Positions 51,112-59,318 of a stretch of DNA of 64,000 nt are shown here, piece by piece (position 1 is the first letter of the stretch; each line of letters starts with the position of its first letter). The position numbers and the translations under genes were made by a program. This stretch comes from Pseudaeromonas aegiceratis (GTDB taxonomy: Bacteria > Pseudomonadota > Gammaproteobacteria > Enterobacterales > Aeromonadaceae), in assembly GCF_046254905.1 (NCBI RefSeq), contig NZ_CP158016.1, positions 2,852,001-2,916,000 of the forward strand. Direction: 5' to 3'. The notes below the pieces were generated by a model. The model made no database searches. It saw only the letters and a program-made list of their open reading frames with translations, and was not told the origin of the DNA.

Positions 51112-51143
51112 CCATTCCAGACCCACTCCAGAGTCTGGAATGG
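51112..51143 (+). terminator. Hairpin after DUF2787 gene
   Basis: An 11-bp inverted repeat CCATTCCAGAC/GTCTGGAATGG (51112-51122 and 51133-51143). No T-run follows directly; probably a weak terminator or mRNA end. Confidence 0.55.
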
Positions 51144-51233
51144 GTGGAACTGCCTGCTTGCTTACACATTCTTTTTTTATCCGCTTGGCTAAGTTACCGG
51201 CTTGAGCGCTCACCGGCACAGAGGATAAAGACC

Positions 51234-51986
51234 ATGGCCCCCAGCAATGGCCCCATCACCATCATCGGTATCGACTGCGCCACCGAACCCAAAAAGGTCG
51301 GTCTGGCCAAGGCACGACTTCATCACGGTAAGCTGACAATAGAAGACGCACGAACCGGCGCGGGGGATCAGGAGCTCGCTCGCCTCATCCTGGAATGGGT
51401 ACCGAACAACCAACCAACACTGTTGGCGCTGGATGCCCCCCTGGGCTGGCCCGATGCACTTGGTGCCACCTTGGTCACCCATCAGGCCGGCTCGGCCATA
51501 GCACCGACCGCCAATCAGCTCTTTCGCCGAGAGACCGATCGCTTCATCAAGGTACAAACGGGTAAACAACCCTTGGATGTTGGGGCAGACCGTATCGCCC
51601 GTACCGCCACCGCAGCGCTGAATCTGCTCAGCAGGCTCCGTCAGTTAACGGGCCAATCCATTCCGTTGGCCTGGGCACCCAACATCACTGGGTTAGCGGC
51701 AATAGAGGCCTATCCGGCTGGCACCCTCACTGCCTACGGCTTGACCAATAGCGGATACAAAGACGGATCAGCCGAGCACAGGCGCATGAGAGCAAGCATC
51801 CTCGGACAATTAGCCGCCTGGGTCTCAATTGCCGAGCCCGCCCCGCTGATCGCCAATGCGGACATCCTGGATGCAGCCCTATGTTGCCTGGCAGGCGCCG
51901 ATTTTCTGCAAGGAAACTGTTACCCGCCGGTCGACGAGACTCTTGCGCGCAAAGAGGGATGGATCTGGGTAAAGAAAACAGAGTGA
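51234..51986 (+). CDS. DUF429 family predicted nuclease
   Basis: A 250-residue protein of the DUF429 family, an RNase-H-like fold predicted to be a nuclease. It starts ITIIGIDCATEPKKVGLAKA, which contains the first acidic residue, and continues with ALDAPLGWP and the mid-region FRRETDRFIK, EAYPAG and ADILDAALCCLAGADF. The ATG at 51234 with GAGGA 8 bases upstream is the best start. It lies before the restriction cluster. The catalytic role is inferred from fold only. Confidence 0.8.
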   Translation: MAPSNGPITIIGIDCATEPKKVGLAKARLHHGKLTIEDARTGAGDQELARLILEWVPNNQPTLLALDAPLGWPDALGATLVTHQAGSAIAPTANQLFRRETDRFIKVQTGKQPLDVGADRIARTATAALNLLSRLRQLTGQSIPLAWAPNITGLAAIEAYPAGTLTAYGLTNSGYKDGSAEHRRMRASILGQLAAWVSIAEPAPLIANADILDAALCCLAGADFLQGNCYPPVDETLARKEGWIWVKKTE

Positions 51987-52002
51987 CGCCAAACCACAGA
52001 CT

Positions 52003-52191
52003 TCACCCCTCCCCCGCCAACCAAGCCAGGGTGGCCTCGTCGGCCAATGTGTAAACCGCCTCCCACAGCTCGTCGAACCGCCGGGCTTCCTCGCCGCGCG
52101 CCTGGCTTGCCAGGGCCGCGAAGGCCCGGGCCTCGTTGAGGGTGAAGACTTGCCTGGCCAGCAGTGCCTGCGCCTGTTCCAGTAAGGTCAA
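52003..52191 (-). CDS. Possible small acidic protein upstream of hsdM
   Basis: A 62-residue frame starting at a TTG (52191) with GGGAGG just upstream: TLLEQAQALLARQVFTLNEA then helical, Glu/Ala-rich sequence ending LAWLAGEG. No family recognised. It may be chance coding in high-GC DNA. The remainder of the 345-bp gap between the DUF429 gene and hsdM has no other feature. Confidence 0.3.
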   Translation of the reverse strand: MTLLEQAQALLARQVFTLNEARAFAALASQARGEEARRFDELWEAVYTLADEATLAWLAGEG

Positions 52192-52331
52192 ACGTCCTCC
52201 CGTTGACCTGCGCCAAAAGGCGACATGTTGATCCGTCCAGGGGGCAAAAGCCCCCTTGCACCGGCAGATTTTGCTTAAGCCTTTGATATACTGCGGCCTC
52301 AACAAAATCCTTGCCACAAGATGCTTTCACC

Positions 52332-53888
52332 ATGCTGACCGATATCCAAAAAACCCTCTGGGCCGCCGCCGACAAGCTGCGCGCCAACGTCGATGCCGCC
52401 GAATACAAGCACATAGTGCTGGGCCTGATCTTCTTGAAGTTTATCTCCGATGCCTTCGCCGCCCGCCGCAAGGAACTCACGGCCCGCTTTGCCGACGAGC
52501 AGGACGACTACTGCCTGTTGGATGCCAGTGAGGAGGAGATTGCCGCCGAGCTGGAAGATCGCGACTACTACAAGGAGGTGAACGTCTTCTGGGTGCCGGA
52601 GAGCGCCCGCTGGGAGGCCCTGCGCGCCGCCGCCAAGCAGGCGGATATCGGCAAGCGCATTGATGATGCCCTGGCGGCCATCGAGGCGGAAAACCCGCGG
52701 CTTAAAGGCATTCTCGACAAGCGGTACGCCCGGGCACCGCTGCCGGATGGCAAGCTTGGCGAGCTAGTGGACCTTATCTCCACCATCGGATTTGGCGAGG
52801 ATCAATCCAAGGCACGGGATATCCTGGGCCAGGTCTACGAGTACTTTCTGGGGCAGTTTGCCAGCGCCGAGGGCAAGAAGGGCGGCCAGTTCTATACGCC
52901 CGCCAGTATCGTACAGACCCTGGTAGCCGTGCTGGCCCCCCATACCGGCAAGGTCTACGACCCCTGCTGTGGCTCAGGCGGCATGTTTGTGCAATCCGAG
53001 AAATTTATCGAAGCCCACGGCGGCAAGCTCGGCGATGTGGCCATCTTCGGTCAGGAGTCCAACCCCACCACCTGGCGTCTGGCGGCCATGAACCTGGCCA
53101 TTCGCGGCATCGACTTCAACTTAGGCCGCGAGCCGGCCGATACCTTTACCCGTAACCAGCATCCGGACCTGCGCACCGATTTTGTCATGGCCAACCCGCC
53201 GTTTAATATCAGCGACTACTGGCATGGCTCGCTGGAGGGCGATCCGCGCTGGGCGTTCGGCACGCCGCCCGCCGGTAATGCCAACTACGCCTGGCTGCAA
53301 CATATGCTCTATCACCTCAAGCCCGGCGGCCGCGCCGGTATCGTGCTGGCCAATGGCGCCATGTCCTCCTCGCAAAATAGTGAGGGTGATATCCGCCGCG
53401 CCATGGTGGAGGAAGATGTCATCGAGTGCATGGTCGCCCTGCCCGGCCAGCTCTTTTTCAACACCCAAATCCCGGCCTGTCTGTGGTTTTTGGCCAATGG
53501 CAAGACCCGCCGCTTAGGCGAAGTGCTGTTTATCGATGCCCGCAAATTGGGCACCGCCGTCAGCCGGGTACAGATTGAGCTGACACCTGAGGATATCGCC
53601 CGCATCGCCGATACCTTTCATGCCTGGAAAGGGGATGGCGAAACCGACCAAGCTTATGCCGATATCCCCGGCTTCTGCCGTTCGGTCTCTTTGGATGAGA
53701 TCGCCCAACATGGCCATGTGCTGACGCCAGGCCGCTATGTCGGTGCCGAAGCAGTGGAAGAGGATGACGAAGCCTTTGCCGACAAGATGCAGGCACTGAC
53801 CGAGAAGCTGGGTGAGCAGATGGCCAAGGGCGCCGAGCTGGATCAGCTAATTCGCCAAAAGCTGGGAGGGCTGGGGTATGAGTTCTGA
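52332..53888 (+). CDS. hsdM: Type I restriction-modification DNA methyltransferase (HsdM)
   Basis: N6-adenine methyltransferase subunit of a type I R-M complex, 518 residues. An N-terminal helical domain (LRANVDAAEYKHIVLGLIFL) is followed by the SAM motif DPCCGSGGMF (210-219) and catalytic NPPF at 288-291. The ATG at 52332 is preferred to a TTG 7 codons upstream. It overlaps hsdS by 11 bases. GC is as high as the core, unlike the flanking hypothetical genes. Confidence 0.95.
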   Translation: MLTDIQKTLWAAADKLRANVDAAEYKHIVLGLIFLKFISDAFAARRKELTARFADEQDDYCLLDASEEEIAAELEDRDYYKEVNVFWVPESARWEALRAAAKQADIGKRIDDALAAIEAENPRLKGILDKRYARAPLPDGKLGELVDLISTIGFGEDQSKARDILGQVYEYFLGQFASAEGKKGGQFYTPASIVQTLVAVLAPHTGKVYDPCCGSGGMFVQSEKFIEAHGGKLGDVAIFGQESNPTTWRLAAMNLAIRGIDFNLGREPADTFTRNQHPDLRTDFVMANPPFNISDYWHGSLEGDPRWAFGTPPAGNANYAWLQHMLYHLKPGGRAGIVLANGAMSSSQNSEGDIRRAMVEEDVIECMVALPGQLFFNTQIPACLWFLANGKTRRLGEVLFIDARKLGTAVSRVQIELTPEDIARIADTFHAWKGDGETDQAYADIPGFCRSVSLDEIAQHGHVLTPGRYVGAEAVEEDDEAFADKMQALTEKLGEQMAKGAELDQLIRQKLGGLGYEF

Positions 53889-55221
53889 GTGGTCAAAAGC
53901 ACTGACTATTAGTGAACTGCTATCTCAGAAAGGCGGATCAATCAAAACAGGACCTTTTGGAACAGCTTTAAAAGCTAGTGAGTATGTGCAGATTGGCGTG
54001 CCTTTAATTTCAGTCAGGGAAATTGGGCACGGTGTACTCCATATAGATAACAAGACACCTCGGGTTTGCGAAGCAACCTTGTCGCGCCTTCCCGAATATA
54101 TTCTGCAGGAAGGTGACATTGTATTTGCCAGAAAGGGGGGTATTGAGCGCTGTGCTTTGATCCGTAGTCAACAGGCCGGGTGGTTTCTTGGATCGGATGG
54201 CATACGACTTCGACCTCCTGAGTCATGTGATGCAAGGTTTATTGCATACGCACTACAGACAAAATCGGTAAAGGATTGGCTTCTTCAGAACTCTACTGGT
54301 TCTACCATGGCGTCTTTGAATCAAGCAACGATTGGACGCTTACCTCTAGCATTGCCAACCATAAACGAACAAAACAAAATTGCTGATACATTAGAGGTTT
54401 TCGACGACCGCATTGCTCTGCTGCGCGAAACCAATGCCACGCTGGAGGCGATTGCCCAGGCGCTGTTTAAATCCTGGTTTATCGACTTCGATCCGGTGCA
54501 TGCCAAGGCGCGCGGCGAGCCGCCGCAAGGGATGGATGACGCCACCGCCGCCCTGTTCCCCGATAGCTTTGAAGAGTCCGAGCTGGGGATGGTGCCGAAG
54601 GAGTGGCGTGTCCAGTCGTTCACACAAACTATCAACGTAATTGGTGGTGGCACTCCGAAAACGTCTATTGCTGAATACTGGAATGGCGATATCCCTTGGT
54701 TTTCTGTCGTGGATGCACCAACGACAACAGACGTATTCGTCATCGGGACTGAAAAACACATCACAGTGGCAGGTCTGAATAACTCATCCACCAAACTGCT
54801 ACCCGTAGGAACAACCATCATTTCGGCAAGAGGAACGGTTGGACGTCTTGCTCTGGTCGGAACGGAAATGGCGATGAATCAGTCGTGCTATGGTCTACGC
54901 GGCAAGGCGGGCGATGCCTACTTCACCTACTTCAGTACTTACCGACTGGTTGAAACTCTAAAACAAAGAACACATGGTTCAGTATTCGACACTATTACCC
55001 GCGATACCCTGACAGGTGTTTCGGTCATATATCCAACAACAGCCGTCATTAATGCTTTCGAAGAAGCTATCGCGCCAGTAATGGAACGGCTCAAAGAGAA
55101 TCTAAAACAAGCCCAAACCCTTGCCCAATTGCGCGATACCCTGCTGCCCAAGCTGATTTCCGGCCAGCTACGGCTGCCGGAGGCGGAAGCACTACTTAAA
55201 GAGACCAACTTATGCCAGTAA
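53878..55221 (+). CDS. hsdS: Type I restriction specificity subunit HsdS
   Basis: DNA recognition subunit with two target-recognition domains separated by conserved spacers. 447 residues: first TRD about 5-160, central conserved region NEQNKIADTLEVFDDRIALL with TLEAIAQALFKSWFIDFDPV, second TRD about 245-395, and the C-terminal repeat ERLKENLKQAQTLAQLRDTL then LPKLISGQLRL. The TRD-coding stretches are clearly more AT-rich than the conserved parts, the usual sign of shuffled specificity. Overlaps hsdM upstream and mcrB downstream. Confidence 0.92.
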   Translation: MSSEWSKALTISELLSQKGGSIKTGPFGTALKASEYVQIGVPLISVREIGHGVLHIDNKTPRVCEATLSRLPEYILQEGDIVFARKGGIERCALIRSQQAGWFLGSDGIRLRPPESCDARFIAYALQTKSVKDWLLQNSTGSTMASLNQATIGRLPLALPTINEQNKIADTLEVFDDRIALLRETNATLEAIAQALFKSWFIDFDPVHAKARGEPPQGMDDATAALFPDSFEESELGMVPKEWRVQSFTQTINVIGGGTPKTSIAEYWNGDIPWFSVVDAPTTTDVFVIGTEKHITVAGLNNSSTKLLPVGTTIISARGTVGRLALVGTEMAMNQSCYGLRGKAGDAYFTYFSTYRLVETLKQRTHGSVFDTITRDTLTGVSVIYPTTAVINAFEEAIAPVMERLKENLKQAQTLAQLRDTLLPKLISGQLRLPEAEALLKETNLCQ

Positions 55222-57992
55222 CCAAGGACGGCTACCGGGACTACCTGCAGTCTCGCTCAATGTCGACCAATAGCATAGATTCATACTGTACCGGGATAAA
55301 CCACCTCGCTCAACACAGTGCACAGGAACTGTGGACCATCACTGACCTTGAGCAACTTGATGGCCTACTGGCTGATTATGGCCAGCAAGGCAAGCATGCC
55401 GAGGAGGGAGACTACAGTAACGGAACTGCACGAAATGCATTGCGCCACTGGCGGGATTATGTGGCACAAGAATCAACTACAGCTGAAAAGCGTCCCTCGA
55501 CCTACCTGCTAACTTGGAACCCGGAACACTATCGGGCAGGAGGCAATGCAGGTGTTCACGTTGGTGAGACTCAACGCTGGAGTTGTAACTCAACCAAACC
55601 GCAACCAGGTGATCACGTCTATCTTATCCGTCTCGGCGTCAATCCTCGCGGCTTGGTGGCACGAGGCACAGTCACCGAGGGCAGCTTTAAAGATGAAGAT
55701 TGGCGAGACCCGACAAAGACCCGCAGCTATATCCGCTTTAAGACCGAAGAGACTCGGCCTGATTGTGCCTCCGGCCTGCTACCGATGGTGTTGCTTGAGC
55801 AGCTATCACAAGGCGAGTTTAAGTGGAGCGCCCAAAGCTCGGGGGTTTGCATCCCTCAAACCTTAGCCGATTCGATTGATAGGTTATGGGAAGACGGTAG
55901 AGGTATACATAGTCTAGCCCAATGCGCTCAATGGTATAATCAACGACCTGAGTCTATTGATGATTGGAAACCGTACTATCGTTCTCGTATTGAAACGATT
56001 TCAACAATAAGAAATGGGAAGCAGGCGCTCGACGAGTCAACATTGGAATGGTTATGGCGCGAAAAAAATAATGGGGTATGTAGTATCGGCTCTGGTCAAC
56101 TATACAATGAAGAATACAAAAACAACGTTGACTTTTTCAAGGCCGTCACGAAAGACGTGATGAAAAACCCAAGCAAAGAGATTTATGATAAAATCCTTAT
56201 TGATTGGAGTGGACGACAGAACAAAGGGCTATTTAGTCGACGATTAGAAGCTGTGGTTCGTCGAGTTTTTTCAGCTATGGCACCAGAACGCTACACAACA
56301 ATAATGAATGTGGATGACTGCCGCAAGCTGTTGAATCACCTAGCCAGTGATTTTGAATTGCCTTATCAGCAATCCCGGGACTGGTTTGAATTAAACCACT
56401 CAATCAAAGATGCCATGAAGAAAGCCGGGCTGCCTTCAGACACCCATGTCGATAACAACATTTTAGCCTGGATGCTTTACACCACATTTGCTGATCAGAA
56501 AACTGATATCACTCTCAGTGAAAACGCCACCGTATCAACTCATTTCAATGCAGATATCCCCACCATGACGACAGCATCCCCACTTAATCAGATCCTCTAT
56601 GGCCCTCCTGGCACCGGCAAGACCTATAACTCGATTAACAAGGCGGTTGAGATCCTGGATCCTGAGTGTTGGCGCTCCAATCAAGATGACAGCAACCAGG
56701 CTAGAGCCACACTAAAGGCCCGCTTTGATGAACTGGTTAACATGGGGCAAATCCATTTTGTCACCTTTCACCAGAGCTTTAGCTATGAGGATTTTGTGGA
56801 GGGGATTCGGGCCGTCACCGATAACACCACTGAGCAGTTACGCTATACAGTCATTGATGGGATCTTCAAATCTTGCTGCATGCGTGATGAGAAAAAATTG
56901 CAAATTAGACGCCCTGAGATACAGAATGCCTCGATGGATATTGACAAGATAAATATTATCCACTTCAGATTTGGCGCTGAGGGTGAGTATAATGACGAAA
57001 TCAAAAGCGCTATCGATTCTGGTCAGCTTAAGCTTGACAATGAAATCGCCGCAACAGGGGATTTAATTGTATTGGCAGATGGCAATACTTACCTTGTTGC
57101 GATCGGGAGGGTTACACATTTAGATAACACTAGCCAGACAATGTCTATTTCATGGCTAAAAACTTATCAGGTTCCCCTTCAGCTAAAAATGCTAGTACCT
57201 AACCCTTCTCCTGTTCACCAAGTTTATAAATTGAAAGATGAGCGGATAAATAAAGACTATTTAAAGACTCTTCTTTCAGAGGAACAAGAAGAAACTAGTG
57301 ACGGCATAAAAAACTCAAAGAGAGTTCTGATCATCGACGAAATCAACCGTGGCAATATTTCTCGCATCTTTGGCGAGCTGATTACCCTGATCGAGCCCTC
57401 CAAGCGACAAGGGGCTGATGAAGCATTGGAAGTCATACTGCCCTACTCAAAGAAGCGCTTTAGTGTGCCGGATAACCTCTACCTGATTGGCACCATGAAC
57501 ACGGCTGACCGCTCGCTGGCCGGGCTGGATATCGCCCTGCGTCGCCGCTTTACCTTTGTCGAGATGCCACCCAAACCTGAGCTGCTTAAGGATACCGATA
57601 TTGACGGGCTCAATATCGGCCAGTTGCTTGAGGTGATGAACCAGCGCATCGAGGTGTTGCTGGATCGGGATCACTGCCTGGGCCACGCCTATTTTCTGCC
57701 GCTCAAACAGGAGCAAACCCTCGACAAACTGGCGTCAATCTTTCGCAACCAGATACTGCCGCTGCTGCAGGAGTACTTCTTCGAGGATTGGCAGCGCATC
57801 GAATGGGTGCTCAATGGGCATCGAGCCAAGGACAAATCCCTGTGCTTTATCAAGCAGCCTGATGGCGATAACCAGTTAAACCAATTGTTTGGCGAGTCGC
57901 TTCTTAAGCATTTGCAGGACAGACGCTGGCAGATTAACGAGGCCGCCTTCGGCAATATCGAGAGCTACCACCAGATCCTCCAGGGGGAGTGA
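55212..57992 (+). CDS. mcrB: McrB-like GTPase with N-terminal reader-like domains and a core insert
   Basis: Motor subunit of a McrBC modification-dependent restriction system, 926 residues. Residues 1-85 look like the core-binding (SAM-like) domain of tyrosine recombinases. About 97-215 resemble an EVE/PUA-type modified-base reader (STYLLTWNPEHYRAGG, HVYLIRLGVNPRGLVARG). The AAA+ core has Walker A GPPGTGKT (464-471), FHQSFSYEDFVEGIRA, Walker B VLIIDEINRG (705-714) and the McrB signature MNTADRSLA (763-771) with ALRRRF. About 130-150 residues are inserted between Walker A and B (roughly 555-700), far more than in E. coli McrB. It starts 10 bases before the end of hsdS, so expression is coupled to the hsd genes. 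Confidence 0.88.
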   Translation: MPVTKDGYRDYLQSRSMSTNSIDSYCTGINHLAQHSAQELWTITDLEQLDGLLADYGQQGKHAEEGDYSNGTARNALRHWRDYVAQESTTAEKRPSTYLLTWNPEHYRAGGNAGVHVGETQRWSCNSTKPQPGDHVYLIRLGVNPRGLVARGTVTEGSFKDEDWRDPTKTRSYIRFKTEETRPDCASGLLPMVLLEQLSQGEFKWSAQSSGVCIPQTLADSIDRLWEDGRGIHSLAQCAQWYNQRPESIDDWKPYYRSRIETISTIRNGKQALDESTLEWLWREKNNGVCSIGSGQLYNEEYKNNVDFFKAVTKDVMKNPSKEIYDKILIDWSGRQNKGLFSRRLEAVVRRVFSAMAPERYTTIMNVDDCRKLLNHLASDFELPYQQSRDWFELNHSIKDAMKKAGLPSDTHVDNNILAWMLYTTFADQKTDITLSENATVSTHFNADIPTMTTASPLNQILYGPPGTGKTYNSINKAVEILDPECWRSNQDDSNQARATLKARFDELVNMGQIHFVTFHQSFSYEDFVEGIRAVTDNTTEQLRYTVIDGIFKSCCMRDEKKLQIRRPEIQNASMDIDKINIIHFRFGAEGEYNDEIKSAIDSGQLKLDNEIAATGDLIVLADGNTYLVAIGRVTHLDNTSQTMSISWLKTYQVPLQLKMLVPNPSPVHQVYKLKDERINKDYLKTLLSEEQEETSDGIKNSKRVLIIDEINRGNISRIFGELITLIEPSKRQGADEALEVILPYSKKRFSVPDNLYLIGTMNTADRSLAGLDIALRRRFTFVEMPPKPELLKDTDIDGLNIGQLLEVMNQRIEVLLDRDHCLGHAYFLPLKQEQTLDKLASIFRNQILPLLQEYFFEDWQRIEWVLNGHRAKDKSLCFIKQPDGDNQLNQLFGESLLKHLQDRRWQINEAAFGNIESYHQILQGE

Positions 57993-59290
57993 TGGCACAT
58001 ACCTGGATCAGGGTACGTGAGCATGCCCGACTGACGACAGACGCCATAGCGCCGGATCTGGATCGTGCCCAGATAAGCCCCAGCGCCTTTGACTGGCTAT
58101 GCCGGTTGCAAGCCGGCTTTGGCCAGCAAGGCGCCCGCCTGGTGGAGGTGGAGAATCGGTGCTGGCTACGGCTGGATAACCATGTGGGAGTACTACAGAC
58201 GCCCTGTGGTACTGGTATCGAGATCCTGCCCAAGCATCATGAGGCGCAGGAGGATCCGGCAAAAAGCCGGGCCCTGCTCAGCCGGCTCATCGCCTCTGCA
58301 CTGGATCTGCCCCACCGTAGGACGGAGGTGGCGGAGGTACAGCTGTTCGACTCCCCCTTGATCGAGTGGGTCATGCGCCAGTTTTTGCTGGCGCTGGATC
58401 AGTTGATCAAGCGTGGTCTGCGCTTTGACTATCAGCGCGTCGAGGAGGAGCAGCCCTTCTTGCGCGGTCAGCTGGATATGGCCAAACAGATGCGCCAGCC
58501 GCCCGGTCGCCAGCATCTGTTTCACCTGCGCCACGACCTCTTCTTGCCCGACAGACCGGAGAACCGCCTGCTGCGTCTAGCACTGGACAAGGTCTGTCAG
58601 GCCGCCCAGGAGGCGACCAATTGGCGACTGGCCCGGGAACTGGCCGGCTATCTGCACGAGATCCCCTCAAGTCGCGATGTGCGACAGGACTTTGCCCGCT
58701 GGCGAACCGATCGCCTGATGGCTCACTACCAGGCCGTGCGCCCCTGGTGCGAACTGGTGCTGGGGCAGCAGATGCCCTTGGCAATTCAGGGGGCCAGCCA
58801 GGGCATCAGCTTGCTGTTCCCCATGGAGAAACTGTTCGAGCAGCATGTGGCCAAGGTGCTGCGAGGCAAACTGTACGTCGGCACCCGTTTGCACCCCCAG
58901 GCAGCCAGCGAGTATCTGTGCCAGCACGATGACAAAGGCATCTTCCAGTTAAAGCCGGATCTGCTGTTGACGGCAGGACCGGATACCTGGGTGCTGGATA
59001 CCAAGTGGAAGCGGCTCAACGAACAGGACCGAGACAAGAAATATGGCCTGAGCCAAGGGGACTTTTACCAGATGCTCGCCTATGGCCTGAAGTACCGACA
59101 AGGTCAGGGCGCACTGGTGCTGATTTACCCAAAGACAGACAACTTCACAAAACCCTTGAAGCCTTTCACTTTTTCAGATGAATTAGAGCTCCAGGTGTGG
59201 CCATTTGATTTAGAAAATGATGAACTACTTGGCCTGAGCAATTGCTCGATACCACTTGAGTTTACCCGCATAACAACAGACGCCGCCTAG
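57992..59290 (+). CDS. mcrC: McrC-like nuclease subunit
   Basis: Endonuclease partner of McrB, 432 residues. The N-terminal domain binds McrB. The C-terminal PD-(D/E)xK site is KPDLLL with D323 and WVLDTKWKRL with D336 and K338. A conserved FPMEKLFEQHVAKVL precedes it. The ATG overlaps the mcrB stop (TGATG), the classical coupling arrangement; a GTG three bases earlier is also possible. It lies inside the type I cluster, between hsdS-mcrB and hsdR. Confidence 0.92.
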   Translation: MAHTWIRVREHARLTTDAIAPDLDRAQISPSAFDWLCRLQAGFGQQGARLVEVENRCWLRLDNHVGVLQTPCGTGIEILPKHHEAQEDPAKSRALLSRLIASALDLPHRRTEVAEVQLFDSPLIEWVMRQFLLALDQLIKRGLRFDYQRVEEEQPFLRGQLDMAKQMRQPPGRQHLFHLRHDLFLPDRPENRLLRLALDKVCQAAQEATNWRLARELAGYLHEIPSSRDVRQDFARWRTDRLMAHYQAVRPWCELVLGQQMPLAIQGASQGISLLFPMEKLFEQHVAKVLRGKLYVGTRLHPQAASEYLCQHDDKGIFQLKPDLLLTAGPDTWVLDTKWKRLNEQDRDKKYGLSQGDFYQMLAYGLKYRQGQGALVLIYPKTDNFTKPLKPFTFSDELELQVWPFDLENDELLGLSNCSIPLEFTRITTDAA

Positions 59291-59318
59291 GACGGTCAGA
59301 GCACAGGGAAGTGTGGTA

